64,000 nucleotides of DNA. Source: Hymenolepis diminuta. Its lineage: Eukaryota > Platyhelminthes > Cestoda > Cyclophyllidea > Hymenolepididae. The stretch spans positions 1,831,003 to 1,895,002 of the forward strand of contig CAADRB010000013.1 of assembly GCA_900708905.1 (NCBI GenBank). The letters run 5' to 3'. The notes below the pieces were generated by a model. That model was not told the origin of the DNA. It made no database searches and worked only from the letters and a program-made list of their open reading frames with translations. Positions 1 to 12,359 of this stretch are shown here, in pieces. A program made the position numbers and the translations under genes. Position 1 is the first letter of the stretch; every line of letters begins with the position of its first letter.

Positions 1-907
1 ATTCTCAGTTTGTAAATAGCCGAAGTAAAGATCGAATTGCTACTTTATGTCTCCATAATCCAAGTGGCTCAATAATCTCGAGTCTTTAGGACAAGTATTA
101 TTTGTCATTATAGTTGTCTCATAATTACAAATTTTTGCCTACTATCCAATTGTGGTTGCATTTCAGGGTTGAATAGTTAATGATTTCCTACCATCTTAAG
201 TCACTCGCTCTTTAGTCAAGCAAAGTAAAACGATCTATTCATTTGCATTTTATCCAGCAAGTTGGCTTTCTTCACGTATTAATTAAAAACAATGACTGAC
301 TTGGTTTTTGACATCCGCTGTAGGTAAAAAAATTCGAGAAGAAAGGTGACATTAAACAATTGATGATGAAATTAACGAGCGGAAAGAACTTTCACCACTT
401 GGTCTTTATTTTAACAAGGCATATTGAGAATAATTGAGAATACACGAACTAATTATCACGCAGTTTCCTGAATTTCCAATATGAGAGCCTACTCGACTTC
501 GAGCACTGACCTTGAACGCTACCTGCCCCTGTAATGTATTCATCAATGTCGATCATTCAGCTATATATAGGCAAATTAGCTGAGCAGTGTTGTGTCTTAT
601 TAGTCACTTTCGATCCTCACGTCTTTAATCGGTATCTGAATATATAATCTACCAATTAATCGTGGAGGATAATATTTATGAACCATGTTGTCTTTGGATG
701 TTACACTTCTACGGGTAAAGAGAAAAGGCTTGAAAATAAATTTTACATAATTACGCATCTTTGGAATAATATTATAGGGTTTTTTTATATAACTTTCCAA
801 ATTTACAAAGTATGCACTATCAGAATAATGTCCTACTTCAAGTTATTCAGTAGACCATTATTATTAAATAATGTTGTTGAGTGGCTATTTAATTCCCCTC
901 TTCACAG
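1..907. other. non-coding; probable PTCD1 intron upstream of the first visible exon
   Basis: No open frame here has coding character, and the stretch ends in a polypyrimidine/CAG acceptor directly before the exon at 908. I infer it is the 3' part of a PTCD1 intron whose 5' exons lie to the left of the window. A TATATATAGG string near 564 could pass for a TATA box but nothing else supports a promoter there. Confidence 0.5.
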
Positions 908-3900
908 ATTATTCCCGAGAGTATTCCGCATCTACGAGAACTCAGGCCTTCAACTTGTCCTCGTCTTGTAGCCTCCGGTCAGGCAGCAAAAGATCTGATC
1001 AAACAGGCTGCTCTTCTAGCTGCTAACGACGTTCTCCATGCACAGATAACAACCACTCCTTCCCAAACGGACTGTACATTACCACAATCTTCCCTAACTG
1101 CCGTTTCTTCAGACACTTCCCCTTCATACTCCTCTTCGCTGGCTAAAACAATCACAGTGGACTGGAATGATGCGGATGTTATCATGAAAAGTCCTACGAA
1201 TCTCCTGCTTCCGCTCTCAAATGAGGGCGTTAGAGTAAGTAGATGAGTCACTTACATGTACTTCTCTAAAATCAGTTGAATTTATAGAAATTGATGCCAT
1301 GTCACTATCTACAACAGAACGGATTCATTTATATTAATTTGAAAACTTAATGTTCGAGTTTTTGGGAGAACTCAGGTAAGCTCTGCTATGTTGCAAATTT
1401 CTTGGCTAGTATCGTCTTGATGTTCTTAGCCGTTAGAAGAGACAAGTTTACGGAGATAACATGACTAACTATTAAATTTAATCTACTGGTCGATAAATTA
1501 TGGACGCCGCGGGTATGAACTCACTCAAACACTTGGAGATCCATTTATGAAATCTTAAAATTTGTACGGTAGAGCGCAACATAGTGAACTACTCTCATTA
1601 TGTAAGAAGTAGACATCTAGCTTAAAATCAAATTTAATTGAGTGCAAAACGAATGTTAAAGTGGTGGATCTACTTGTCGATATGTACGTTCTAGTTAGTT
1701 TAGGCCATTGAATTTAACATTAGAAATTTCTGATATGTTATTTTAAACTGGATTATCTTCCGGATCCATTCCAAATTTCTGGAATATTTCTAAAATAATA
1801 CCGATTCTGCAATTAATTGAATCTCTTATTGATTGAAAATTGGATCACAATATTTGGTACGGTACGTTTCGTGGATTCAATTAACAGCTTTTCTGCTCAG
1901 CTATTCGGGCTTTTAAGAACTTAAGTTTTTTACATTTAATTGAAATTTCTACTTGAAAAACTTAAGTAGTGATGATATATCAGATGAATATCCTACTAGA
2001 TAAATCTTATAGATGCAAATGTGAAATTCCCGAAATGATGTAGCAAACGTTCCAGTATCATATTATTGAAAACAGTTATGCCACTTGCATGGGTATGATA
2101 GTACGGTGAAACCAACACCGATTTATCTAGTCGGAGTTTTAGGAATGTGTATCACTCGCGTCTATTCGTTTATTCGCGTCCTCATACAAAATTGACTACT
2201 GAAGGCTATATTTCCATCTCTGGTGTACTATTACTGATGAGGATAGCGACTGTTCGTAGACGTATTTATATCTTGTTAGACAACCAATTAACAAACCTTT
2301 TCGTACCTGTCGTTATTAATGTCAATTGAAAAAATTATCAGTTTTATCATGCCAGATCAGTGTTTTCCACATGATGATTGTCAACCGGAGGGGAATTTTG
2401 GGCTCCCACTCTCTAAATAGCTAATTTCATGAAGGAGGCCCAGCAGCCAGGTATCTGATTTCCGATACTTTACCATTCTGCAGGCTATACCTTCTGTCTT
2501 CTACCCGTTTCTTGATAGCGGTGAGGTATAAGTCATTTCATTTATTAACTATTTGTGGCTATCTTCCACTATTTTTCCTAATAGTTTAATTACTATTACA
2601 ATCTAGTCAACTTTATATAATTCTTCATAGTTTTTAATATTCTTAATTTACTTATCTGCTCATTCCAATTTTCGTCTGACTCTAATGACTTCTCAAATTG
2701 ACTTGATAACGCGAAATCATAGCATAAATCCGCAGGAAGGGGAACATTTTTCAAGTTACGTGATTGGTATTAGTGGAATCGTAATAATAGTTGGTATTTT
2801 AAAAAAGAACTTTCATATCCTTGATTAGGTTTTATTTCTTAATTTTTCCCTCCAGCTGTTTTTGATTCGTCTTGGATTTCTTGGTCATTCTAGTTTTGGA
2901 AATCGATGTTTTCTTTCGAAACCTTATGTCCATTTTTTACCTCACGTAATAATCGAAGTCCGTTTATGACAACTGTTACCTTTACTCACATTTACCAGAT
3001 GAGCGGCATTCTATAGGCGGTCTGATGAGAAACTCGGGCACTGCTATACCTTTTCAGGCTGTTTATGATTCGAATTCACTTCTGTCATATTAAAATCATA
3101 AAAGCTAGCATCATCGTGCCATATTTGTCATCACATGATCAACCATCTAAGTTATTCGAATGACCACTAAGTTCTGGACGTTATGGACGTAAATTCACTC
3201 AGCGACACTGTTAAAATTGGTGAAACTTGAATTTAGAATAAGGGAACCAATCGGTAAGTAAATGGTGAAACCTTGAAACCAAAGATAAAAAACAAGTAAG
3301 AATATTTTGGTCTCACTACTTTCATTCCAGCTTGTACTCGATCTTTTTTCATTTATCCCTCTATTTCCTCACGTTCAGGTGCCATTCTATGAGACAATAC
3401 AACAGTTATGATAATTGTATTAATAATAATGCTCAAATTTAAAAAAAAACAAAGAATGTTGGTTGAACTTATCGTAATATCCGGTTCCTTAGTGTCTGAT
3501 CATATTGATAAACTTCCATCGGATGCGGCGACTTGAGAATAATTGATTTCCCTTTGCTGTCAAGTTTCTATTTAATTGGTTGTAATCGTCACAATATATT
3601 AAGGTATGATGTTCTCTCTGGGGTCTTCTAGTTCTTTATACGTAGTTCTTGGTACTTTACCTTAAGGATTGCTAAATATATCTTTTGCCTTATCCTTTCT
3701 TTGGTTTTCTGTATGCGCTGTTAAGGACAAAAAAGCATACTCTAGGATATTTGGAGCTATACAAGTTATCAGAACGAGTAGTTGAATGGAAAATCGGAGT
3801 TTTAATTTTGCTGCTCAAGCTACATCGACTACCCAGCTTTATTTCCTAATCAAGATCTATTCCTACAAGCAAATGAAACAGTCGCGCAAAGATTCGCGTT

Positions 3901-6900
3901 TGCCTTTCTTATAAAAACGAAAATACAGCCACAGTATGCAAGTAGATTGAAACTGAGGCTGCTGGTGAGATTTGAAATTCAATTTCAAGGTTCGTCTTTA
4001 TTTTGGAAATATACGTTCGTTTTATACATTTATTGGCTAGGTAAACCAACGGAGCATTTTGCACTTATCGTGAGTACGGATTTTCCGTATTGGAAAAAGG
4101 TCGAAGTACAATACTTCCTTTTGATTCAGTCTGAGTTCTAATTCGATTAATATGAATATGAACTGCTGGGGTTTATTTAAGGTGTCTAGATGAGTTCTTA
4201 AAGTGATCGTTAATGATGTCTTTTCTCAATTATCGTGTTTCATTGTGAACTGGTTGCGTCATGTCAAACTGTTATGAATCTTTATTTTGTTCATTTTCTG
4301 TGTCATATTGCTATTGTCTACGGCTCAACGAAAGATATTTACAAGTTTTAGTCATGGGAAAGTATCTGAATATGGAAAACGCCAAACCAGTCCAATAAGG
4401 TATGAAACAAGTAATGAAGTCAAGACATCAAGAATCTCACTTTATTAGTATTCCGGATCATTGAGTTGTCCATACTTTCAAGGCGGAGAATTCATTTTTG
4501 TTGTCGTAATGTTCGATATTCATTACTTGACTCCAAGATTCATGGGTTAAGTTATATCCCCGATATAAAGAGCTTGTTGACTGGTTCATTTTATTCTCTT
4601 TTAATTTATTCTACCTTGAATCTTTTGTATTTTGTTACAACCAGGAGCAAGCATTAGAGACTAGCGGCATTATTTTTAACACAGCACTGCTCACTACTAT
4701 TCGCTCAAAGTAAATTACGTCTTTTGCTAACCAATTTTAGCGTGTTTAGTTGCGTTTGATATTTAATCCAGCTAGTCTATGAGTTCACGAAATACTTACT
4801 CTTGTGGGGAAATGCACTTTTTTCCCAAATGACTGCGAAATCTCACTTCCTTTCCCTTCAATTAATATACTTTTTTGACCCAGGCATATGCTTTAATTTA
4901 ACCCTGGATGAAGTTCTCACCAATTTAAAACTGCCCCACTCAGTAGCCTAAAGTTAGGGGAAATCTTCAGACCCGTTTGGGAATTGTTTATTCTTCACGC
5001 TTCCGATTTCTGTAGAAAAAACAGGTGCTACATATTTTCATGCTACTATTCAAGCTGATCTTTCTTGGTATGTAATTAACGCAGAAAAGGAAAACTAAGT
5101 TGGTTCAACGGGGTTTACTTTTTCTTTTTAGGCAAACAGGAAATATAGTCAAAATATCCATTGAGAGTGTGGTTACTAATTTGAACGGATAGATTTTCTA
5201 GTGTACACGTAAGAATTCCAGTTTGCTTAATTTAGTAATATGAGCTCGCCTATTGCTTCCATTGTGACTGTTGATGTACATTTATTATTGTATATATTTG
5301 TTTTTGAAGCTCACCAAATGTTAGCTAATAAGTTATCGAGGTTTAATCAAGGCTTGAGCTTGTTATGCGGTATTGCAATGATATGACTAAACTTCTTAAA
5401 AAGCGGCTTCTTTTGATTTTTACTTTCCACCTATTTCTCAGTTTCGACGATGTCTCTTTTCCCATCAGTAATGTTTTCAGTTGTTACTAGTATCCGATAT
5501 CTCTGTGTGTTTGATCTGTATCTCTTTTTCCCCTTAAAATGCTTTTAAAGTTATATCGTTGATGTTTTTATGACCGCATTTGTTTGAAAAGGAATTGATT
5601 GATACCAATATTTCCGTTTGTTCTATTAAGAAAATGTTTGATCCATCATCCACCCATCCACCTATTTGATTCATCGGTTGTTTCACGCTCTTTATTCAGA
5701 GTTTGTCAACCAGTTAATTTAACTGAATGGCTGGTTACACTACTGGTTTATTTGCATCTTGTTATAACCAAAGGCTGGAAGGCAAAACTATCATTGATTA
5801 ATATCTAATCGCTATTTTCTCTTATATTTCAAACAGGTTCAGATTCCTTCTAAGAAGGACCTTCCCTCTGGTCAGAATTCGTTAGCACCGTGGCAGCGAC
5901 TAGCACTGCTCGGTGGATTTGAGGGCTTTCTCGAATGCATTACAGAGCATTTCAAAGTGAGTTCTATTCATACTCTTTTCTGCCCTCTGATGTTCCCTAT
6001 GCAACGTAATTATTTGATTCCTCTTCACAGCTCACACAAACCTCCACCTCTCCACTGATGACTAAGATGGTTGCTCTACTTCCTCCACCTGCGCTGGACA
6101 CAACTTCAGAATTAGATCGGTGGGAGACGACCTTCTTGAAAGCCATGAAGTCAAATGGTGTCGCTCTAGATCTCCCCATTTTTAATTGCCTTCTTCAAAG
6201 ACGTACCACTCATGGACTGCCTGTGGACAAATTGATGGCTATTGCTAATCGCCAGGGTCTTTCACCAGATGAGGTAAGTTACTATCGTCCCTAATGCATT
6301 GGAACATACCAGTTTCGTAAATTTAGGGCAGTGCAAATGTAGCCTCTCTTTGTTTGTGAGCGGTCTGTCAGAATTATGCGAAGTCTATTCGCCCGAGGAT
6401 AGTCATTTTCTGTACTAATCCAATAAGACGTATTCTCTTACTTTGGGTAGATTGGGGCAGTCAGCTTAGCGGCTGTGGAACAGAGTTTTACAGTTAGCAG
6501 ATTAATGCTGCGGACAAACCAGTTAGCGGTAGGAAGCACTAGTCGTATGCCGTAACATCATTGTTTGAATAACAATTGTCTCTTCTCTTAGTTCACATGG
6601 GGCTGTTTAGCTCGTGGATGTCGAACGACGAAAGAAGTTCGGAATTTTCTCTCCAATTACTCGAAAGCAGCATCCAGATTTAATTCAAGTAATCCAGAAG
6701 TACCCGCTACTAAAACAACAGTGCGACCTAGCCTCTACATCTACGCAACTCTAATGGCTTCAACAAAATTCCACTGGGATTCAAAGATTGTCATCCTCCG
6801 GTCTATGCAGGGTTCGAGTCAGTTGACCTCGAAGAGATCGAAGAAGACGAAAGAGGAATTGAAGAATACGCCACCGAAAGATTCGCCTGTGTTTCCAAAT

Positions 6901-7804
6901 CGACGGTTTCTTGCGAATTTGGAGTGGGAGATATCGAATTTTCGTGATCTAGTTGCCAGAGGAATTGTGCCAAAGGGTAATTAGGGAAATTTCTTGTTCT
7001 TTTAAAAACTTATTTAGATTTATAATTATTCTCGCGTTATATTTTATGGGATTGTGGAAAAATTTTGAGGCTGTTTTTGGAGTGCGGAGATTCTTGGTTA
7101 TCTTGTAGCTTTCTGGTTTGTTATCACGTCATCATAGTTAATTACTCGGAATCGATCTAATGGCTCCAAATTTTGGATGATTTGTGAAGGCTACTTTCAT
7201 AAACGTCTTGTAATGCTATCAAATTCGTGACCAAGGTGCCTCCTCAGTGTCATTAGAAACACGCCTTATTTCAAGAAAGTACAGAATCTTATTGCATCAC
7301 GATGGTCGGATTTGCAAAATGTCAACTATATTTCGAAATTTGGATGAAATAAAAATTGCCTTCATTATTCGTTAAGTTAGCCGATGATTCCAGTGAAATT
7401 AATTATCAGGCGGAACTTCTAACCAAAACATTGCAAATTCCAACTTCTGAGATTTTGCAATTTTATTCATCCGTAAGAATTTTAAAAACTTTGTGGCTCC
7501 TAATTCTATGTCCGTAGTAGTTATCAAAAATTTAAACGCCTTTTCAGCCTCATTCTATATTGTAATGAATTTAAAGCCGCTTGAATTCTTCCTTTTCTGA
7601 TTTCTTTTCCCTTGATCCGTTTTTCTAGACGGTTCGAGTGTCGGCGCCAGCGACCAAACTGGTGGGGTTATCATTCCCCCCTACTCCCTAAGTGCTTTCA
7701 AGAAATTCATCCCAATCTACAAAGAGTGGGCTGAACAAACCCCTATCCGAGAAAACATCTACCCAGTCTCCTCAAAATCCACCAAAAATCGGGTTGATGT
7801 TTGA
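908..7804 (+). CDS. PTCD1: PTCD1, pentatricopeptide repeat protein 1, mitochondrial (5' partial; five exons)
   Basis: Exons 908-1234, 5837-5956, 6031-6273, 6592-6976 and 7629-7804 all have GT-AG borders and join in frame (phases 0,0,0,1) to 416 residues ending in TGA at 7802. Residues 1-109 are a Ser/Thr-rich linker. About residue 129 the family hallmark LALLGGFEGFL begins. Residues ~190-245 form a helical-repeat (PPR) pair including LPIFNCLL and FTWGCLARGC. A further PPR-like unit (LYIYATLMAS...ILRSMQ) follows, then a basic Lys/Thr-rich insertion, FLANLEWEISNFRDL, and a C-terminal FKKFIPIYKEW block. This order matches animal PTCD1, a mitochondrial matrix protein linked in human cells to leucine-tRNA levels, transcript processing and 16S rRNA maturation. 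The N-terminus, including any targeting peptide, is outside the window. LSM8 follows on the same strand. The naming rests on remembered family features, not on a search. Confidence 0.86.
1235..5836 (+). other. PTCD1: PTCD1 intron, 4.6 kb
   Basis: GTAAGT at 1235 and TTTCAAACAG before 5837 define the intron; both flanking exons are phase 0. It is AT-rich and carries no credible gene. It contains one copy of a dispersed 270 bp repeat at about 4346-4620. A segment near 4950-5060 recurs, diverged, at about 13,880 and 27,200. Confidence 0.75.
4346..4620 (+). repeat. dispersed repeat, copy A (partner at 10440)
   Basis: This block aligns collinearly with about 10440-10705. Shared strings include CATGGGAAA, CATCTGAATATGG-type, GGTATGAAACAA, GAAGTCAAGACAT, TCTCACTTTATT, ATGTTCGAT and GCTTGTTGAC. 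There is no open frame, no tRNA-like box and no clear terminal repeat, so the class is unknown. It may be a short interspersed or MITE-like element. Confidence 0.65.
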
Positions 7805-7870
7805 AAATTATGCCTCCCGCTTTTGTAGAATCTCTTGTTTCCTATCAAACTTGTATAGATTTAAATTCTC

Positions 7871-7876
7871 AATAAA
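7871..7876 (+). terminator. PTCD1: PTCD1 polyadenylation signal AATAAA
   Basis: A canonical AATAAA lies 67 bases after the PTCD1 stop codon. The diverged copy of this locus keeps an AATAAA at the matching position (19041-19046), which supports the assignment. Confidence 0.6.
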
Positions 7877-8163
7877 ATTGACCAATTTTGCTAAAATGTG
7901 TTGTTCTATTATTCCACTTTGTCTGCTCGGTGTTATTGCTGATAATGAATTTTTTGCTCTGTTTGTTAAATGATTTCATTTTATGAACAGTTAAGGCTTA
8001 AATACAGTTGAATCTGATTAAAAAGATTCAATTTTAGCAGTTTTCTAGATTTTCTGACTTTATCCCTCTCTCTTAAGCAATCAGAAGAGTCAATCTCTTT
8101 CTTAAGCGCTAGTAAGGGAGGTTCTTTTGCCTCTGTGAAGCTTAGAAGTAGGTAATGAAGAAG

Positions 8164-8194
8164 CTAATTAGCTATGCTAATCTCACCAAATCAT
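8164..8194 (+). promoter_or_regulatory. conserved intergenic block upstream of LSM8 (copy 1 of 4)
   Basis: The core CTAATTAGCTATGCTAATC is the best preserved part of the intergenic region when compared with 19347, 30563 and 41771. It combines a homeodomain-like TAATTA and an octamer-like ATGCTAAT. Binding is only a guess; the repetition is what is seen. Confidence 0.45.
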
Positions 8195-8375
8195 TAACTA
8201 AGAATCTCCCTAACCCCATTTCTTCCTTACTGAAGACAATACTTTGATCTCTTGGTTTAGTTATCTTTAATGGAGCAAAAATTTGGAATAGGTCATTATT
8301 TTACATTCATTTGATCGACATAATGGCCTTCAACTTATCTTCTTTCACATTATTTCGAAATGATAATATTAACGC

Positions 8376-8394
8376 TATTATTTTCTGTTTTTAG
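8376..8394 (+). promoter_or_regulatory. LSM8: 3' splice acceptor 10 nt upstream of LSM8 ATG
   Basis: A T-rich tract (ATTTTCTGTTTTTAG) ends at 8394, leaving the leader AGTTAACATC before the ATG at 8405. It is as good an acceptor as those used inside the gene. It could end a 5'UTR intron or be a spliced-leader trans-splicing site, which flatworms are known to use. Confidence 0.5.
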
Positions 8395-8404
8395 AGTTAA
8401 CATC

Positions 8405-11400
8405 ATGTCATCAGAACTGGAAGCCTACGTTGGACGTATCCTTTTCAATTTAATATTCTTACCTACAGTCTGCTTGTTTTGATAATTTTTCCAAGCTTGT
8501 AGTTTTAATATAGTCGCTCGGACAATTTATGGCCACTGAAAATATCTGGAGATTTAATTTCTGCATTTCAAATCAGCGAACAAGCATAACTCGATGCTCT
8601 CTTTGAGCGGAAAAAAGGAGTGAACTAAAATAAAGTGAGGCAAAGGTTTTGGCATTAAATTGCTTTCTTGGAGAGTTATGACTTCTTTAAATATATTGAC
8701 CCCTTCAACCACTCTTCAGGGAAAATTTCCAGCCTTGATGATCTTAGAATTAACATCATTTACCTTGAAAGTTTCGCTTAATTGTTTGGATCAAATTTCA
8801 TCAACCACATTTCAATTAATTACTTTGTGCGTGTTTTCTTCCCTTTTTTGATTTAGGGCTTCGACAATAGTCTAAGATCCTCGAGCATTAGGATTTTTTT
8901 CCCGATTGATCAATTATAGATTATAAAAGCTCAATGTATTACTTATTTTCTTGTATTTCTCCTTAACTACTGTTATCTTCGACCAATCAGGAACTGTTAA
9001 CATCATCACTTCTGATGGCCATTCGATCATTGTAAGTCCTCATCACTTTCTCTTCCTGGTTCTTTCATGATTTTGAGTTTATTTTGTTTCCAGTAGTCTA
9101 AAGTTTGCCACATCCCTTTTATGCCTGCATCTAATCATTTCTTATCCACCATCATTAATGCGTTCAAAGTTGATCAATTTCGTTCCTCGTCCTATATTTA
9201 TGATTTAGAATGAGGCTCTTTTAATTATAATGTTGAGCTTTTTCAAATTTAATAATTTTAACCATTTGTGACCTCCATTTTATCGAATATATAAATTAAT
9301 ACCTCAGTACACCGGTTTTATTGACTGAAGGTCTATCTCGGCATATTAATGAGAAATAATACATACTGAAAATCTCGGTTTATTATGACAAGTATTATTG
9401 TGACATTTGAGGATGGATTAGCTTTTGGACGTGGTAAGGAGAGTATAACATTTGGGATTTAATTGTCATCGGTTCTCTTTGTTTAGTTTCATAGCCGAAA
9501 GTTGTGCTTTTTCTATTCTCACACCCTTATCTCTAGCATTTTAAATTTAGAAGTTTCCTCTTAAGTGCAACCTTTACAGATAAATATTGCATTAAGAAAT
9601 TCACTAAATTCATTTGTTATTGCATTCCTATTTTCACATATGCTATTTATTAAAAAAATTGCTCCTTTATTAAAAGCATAGAATGATTGTCATTGTCAAG
9701 AATCCATTAATTTTACATGTCAGAAAAAGCCAATAAACGCTGCTAATTTTGGTGCTTTTCAAACAGATTTTGGGAATTTAGTTTAATAATAATTGTTAAT
9801 AAATTAATCTGTTTCAAGCTAATACTTATTCACATCTAATCTTTCGTCTTAGTAGAGAAAGTGGGGCGTATATTTAGCCTGCAGAATGGAAAGAAATAAT
9901 GAAAATAGGGAGGTAGTGACGGGAGAGAGGAGTTAATCTCATTACTTATGGTCTTAGCGATTCCTACCTTTGCCGAATTTGATAAAAATGGTCATAATGG
10001 GAAAGTCCATTCAACTAGTCTGTTATCCAATTATATTAGTGGTATTTTCGATCTAAAAGCTCTCTTACATTTTTATTTCAGCAGTGTAAACTTCGATCAG
10101 CATAGGAGGTTACTGATGTGGTAGTCTTTCTTCATGAGCCGGAGCCATAATTTTTACTAAGATTTCCGTGATCGACAGTTTCGTGTTCTCCGTTTATCAA
10201 AGAATAAGCATTTATTTTGCTGAATAAATCTCTCTTTTACTCCCTCTAGGGTACCTTGAAAGGATTTGACAATGTCATCAATCTCATTGTTAATGACAGC
10301 CACGAGAGGGTCTTCAGTCCAGATCATGGTGTGGAAAAGGTGCCTCTGGGATTGTCTATTATACGGGGCCAAAATGTGTAAGTAGCCTTTTGTTTGTATC
10401 TCTTTGAAATTATTTCTAAAAAGTTATTGCCCATGGCACTGTTTTGATCATGGGAAAACATCTGAATATGGGAAACAGCAAACGAGTCCAGGAAGGTATG
10501 AAACAAAGATGGGGCTAAAATAAGTGGACATTTGAAGTCAAGACATTACGAGTCTCACTTTATTTGAATTAAGGAGCATTAGGTTTTCCATAGTATGATA
10601 AGGGTGAGGGTTCACGTTGTGATGTTCGATGTTCGATCTTCATTATTTGACATCCCGATTTAAGGTTGAGATTATATCCACAATATTCAAAGCTTGTTGA
10701 CCGCTTGATTAACTTCTGTGATTATTTATGCCTCCTCGATGTAGTTGTACCTTATTAAGGCATAGATGTTGGGTATCTAGCTCCCGATTTTGACCTTGCG
10801 TCATCATTTGTAAAACATTTTTGACTGTTTTACCTGTCGGGTAAAATGTTGTTTTTGTGTTATTTCTGATATTTTTATCTGTGGTTGTTTTGAACCATTT
10901 ACGTTACATGATTAGCGAGACATACTACTATTAATACTGCTACTCTATGATGTCCAGAGTGGTGAGGTATTAATAGAAAATATGGAATGCCTAAAGAACC
11001 GTTTTGGAGCACCCAAAATTAGAAAACGAGAAAGTGATTGAATAAATCTTACTGGGTTAATACAGAAAGGGACTTTTTGTCGGTTTGCCTCGGTTTTAAC
11101 CGACAGCTCATTAACTGAGAGGAACACAGGGACGTGCGCATTCATGCGAAAGTAAGCACGTCCTGACCTACATGTTGAAATTAAAATTAGTCGTCAATTA
11201 TGGCGACCAACTTTACATGATTCTTGCAATCAAACTACGCTTTCACTTTCAGTTGATGTGCTTTTTATTCTAAAGTTTCACATCAATCTATCGACTTCAA
11301 ATGACAGTCTGACTACTAATCTCGCCTTATTGCTGATACTTGCAAAATTTTCCTCTTCTTTTATAGCATAAGCTGAAGCTTTCATCCGCTTGAGGCGTCA

Positions 11401-11797
11401 TGGGATCAGAAAAGGTGAATTCGCCTGAGAATTAAGATAAGATAGCTTATGGGTACATCAAAATGTACAACTAGCCTTCTTAAAAATGTTCTTTTGGTTA
11501 CCTTGATATATTTGGGAAGAATTAATTCAAGTTTTAGTATCTTTTGAATACAAGGTAAAGTAAGGAGTGTGATGCATTCACTCAATTTACTCCCGATTAT
11601 TTCCACCTATTAAGGAGATAAGTAAGCAAGTATGAATAATCATATAGCATAAGAAAATTAACAGTTTTATTATTCACTTCGATTCTGATTTTCCTTTTTA
11701 TTTTAGGGCCGTTATCGGAGAAGTGGATGAGGATCTAGACAGCAGAATAGACTTCGAAAATCTTCATGCAGAACCCCTGAACCCTGTTGTACACTAA
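8405..11797 (+). CDS. LSM8: LSM8, U6 snRNA-associated Sm-like protein
   Basis: Four exons, 8405-8435, 8991-9031, 10250-10377 and 11707-11797, join in phase to 96 codons plus TAA, the same length as human LSM8. Introns are 555, 1218 and 1329 bases with GTATCC/GTAAGT donors and TTTCAG-type acceptors. Residues 13-43 form the Sm1 motif (VNIITSDGHSIIGTLKGFDN), and Sm2 lies at about 58-72 with the IIRGQNV RNA-binding signature at 61-67. The C-terminus has the LSM8-specific HAEPLNPVVH (87-96). In the family, LSM8 completes the nuclear LSM2-8 ring that binds the U6 3' oligo-U tail and distinguishes it from the cytoplasmic LSM1-7 decay ring. The start is fixed by family N-terminal length and by the acceptor 10 bases upstream. 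No AATAAA is obvious soon after the stop. A decayed copy of the last exon lies at 32628. Confidence 0.95.
10440..10705 (+). repeat. dispersed repeat, copy B (partner at 4346)
   Basis: Lies inside LSM8 intron 3. Collinear with 4346-4620, with small indels and roughly three-quarters of bases matching by eye. Both copies are in sense orientation to their host genes. Confidence 0.65.
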
Positions 11798-11839
11798 TGA
11801 AACACATTTCTTGTGGTACATAATTACATGTTAAAAGTA

Positions 11840-12350
11840 AACTGAGTTAAACTGATGCGGTTTTGAGATATTTTACTGATTGAATGTAAAAGAAGAGAGA
11901 AAAAAGAGAAAGAACTTGGAAGTCGTGCCCGCGTAGAAAGCGTTGCGCACTAAATACTGGAGGCACAGTGTATGAAGGTACAAACAGAAGGGGCAAAAGA
12001 TCTTGAGAAGATATTATGTTAATGAGACATATCATAGGTAGAGTTAAAGACGTCAGGTTGAGAAGGTGGAAAGTATTTGAATTGCCGTAGATAGTAGCTG
12101 TTAGGATCGGAAGGTAGGATGAGCTAGTTGGAAGACCTGACTGAGGGAGTTTGGCGCTATGAGTTGAGATGTGTGCTAGATATCGGAGCGCTGGAGTCGG
12201 GCATATGGTAGCACTGCACCTGTGCATTTATAGAGAGAAATGGCGAAGTCAGAATAGTTAAAACGTGGTGAAAGATCCAATTAGGTGCTTATGGGTAAAT
12301 GTGTGGCGATCGGAAGTTTGAGGTAGGAATTTTGTGGCTAACGACAGCTA
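11840..12350 (-). mobile_element. GC-richer insert with minus-strand TATA box, possible solo LTR
   Basis: This block just downstream of LSM8 is less AT-rich than its surroundings. Read on the minus strand it has a CTATAAATGC TATA-like box (about 12224-12234) with C/T-rich sequence downstream, the layout of an LTR promoter. A TGT near 12345 and a TACA near 11887 could be the ends. There is no second copy in the window and no target-site duplication that I can see. Confidence 0.25.
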
Positions 12351-12359
12351 GCTTCCCTA

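Larger units (their letters stand above)
7805..8404 (+). promoter_or_regulatory. LSM8: PTCD1-LSM8 intergenic region, likely LSM8 promoter/5'UTR
   Basis: Only 600 bases separate the PTCD1 stop from the LSM8 ATG, with both genes on the plus strand. The stretch holds the PTCD1 polyadenylation signal, a block at 8164-8194 (CTAATTAGCTATGCTAATC) that recurs in three decayed copies of the locus, and a strong splice acceptor just before the ATG. No clear TATA box is seen. Confidence 0.5.

Noticed and set aside
678..971. 97-codon plus-strand open frame overlapping the first PTCD1 exon
   Set aside because: It is in a different frame from the exon and F/I/Y-rich; the exon frame from 908 agrees with the PTCD1 family and with splice phase.
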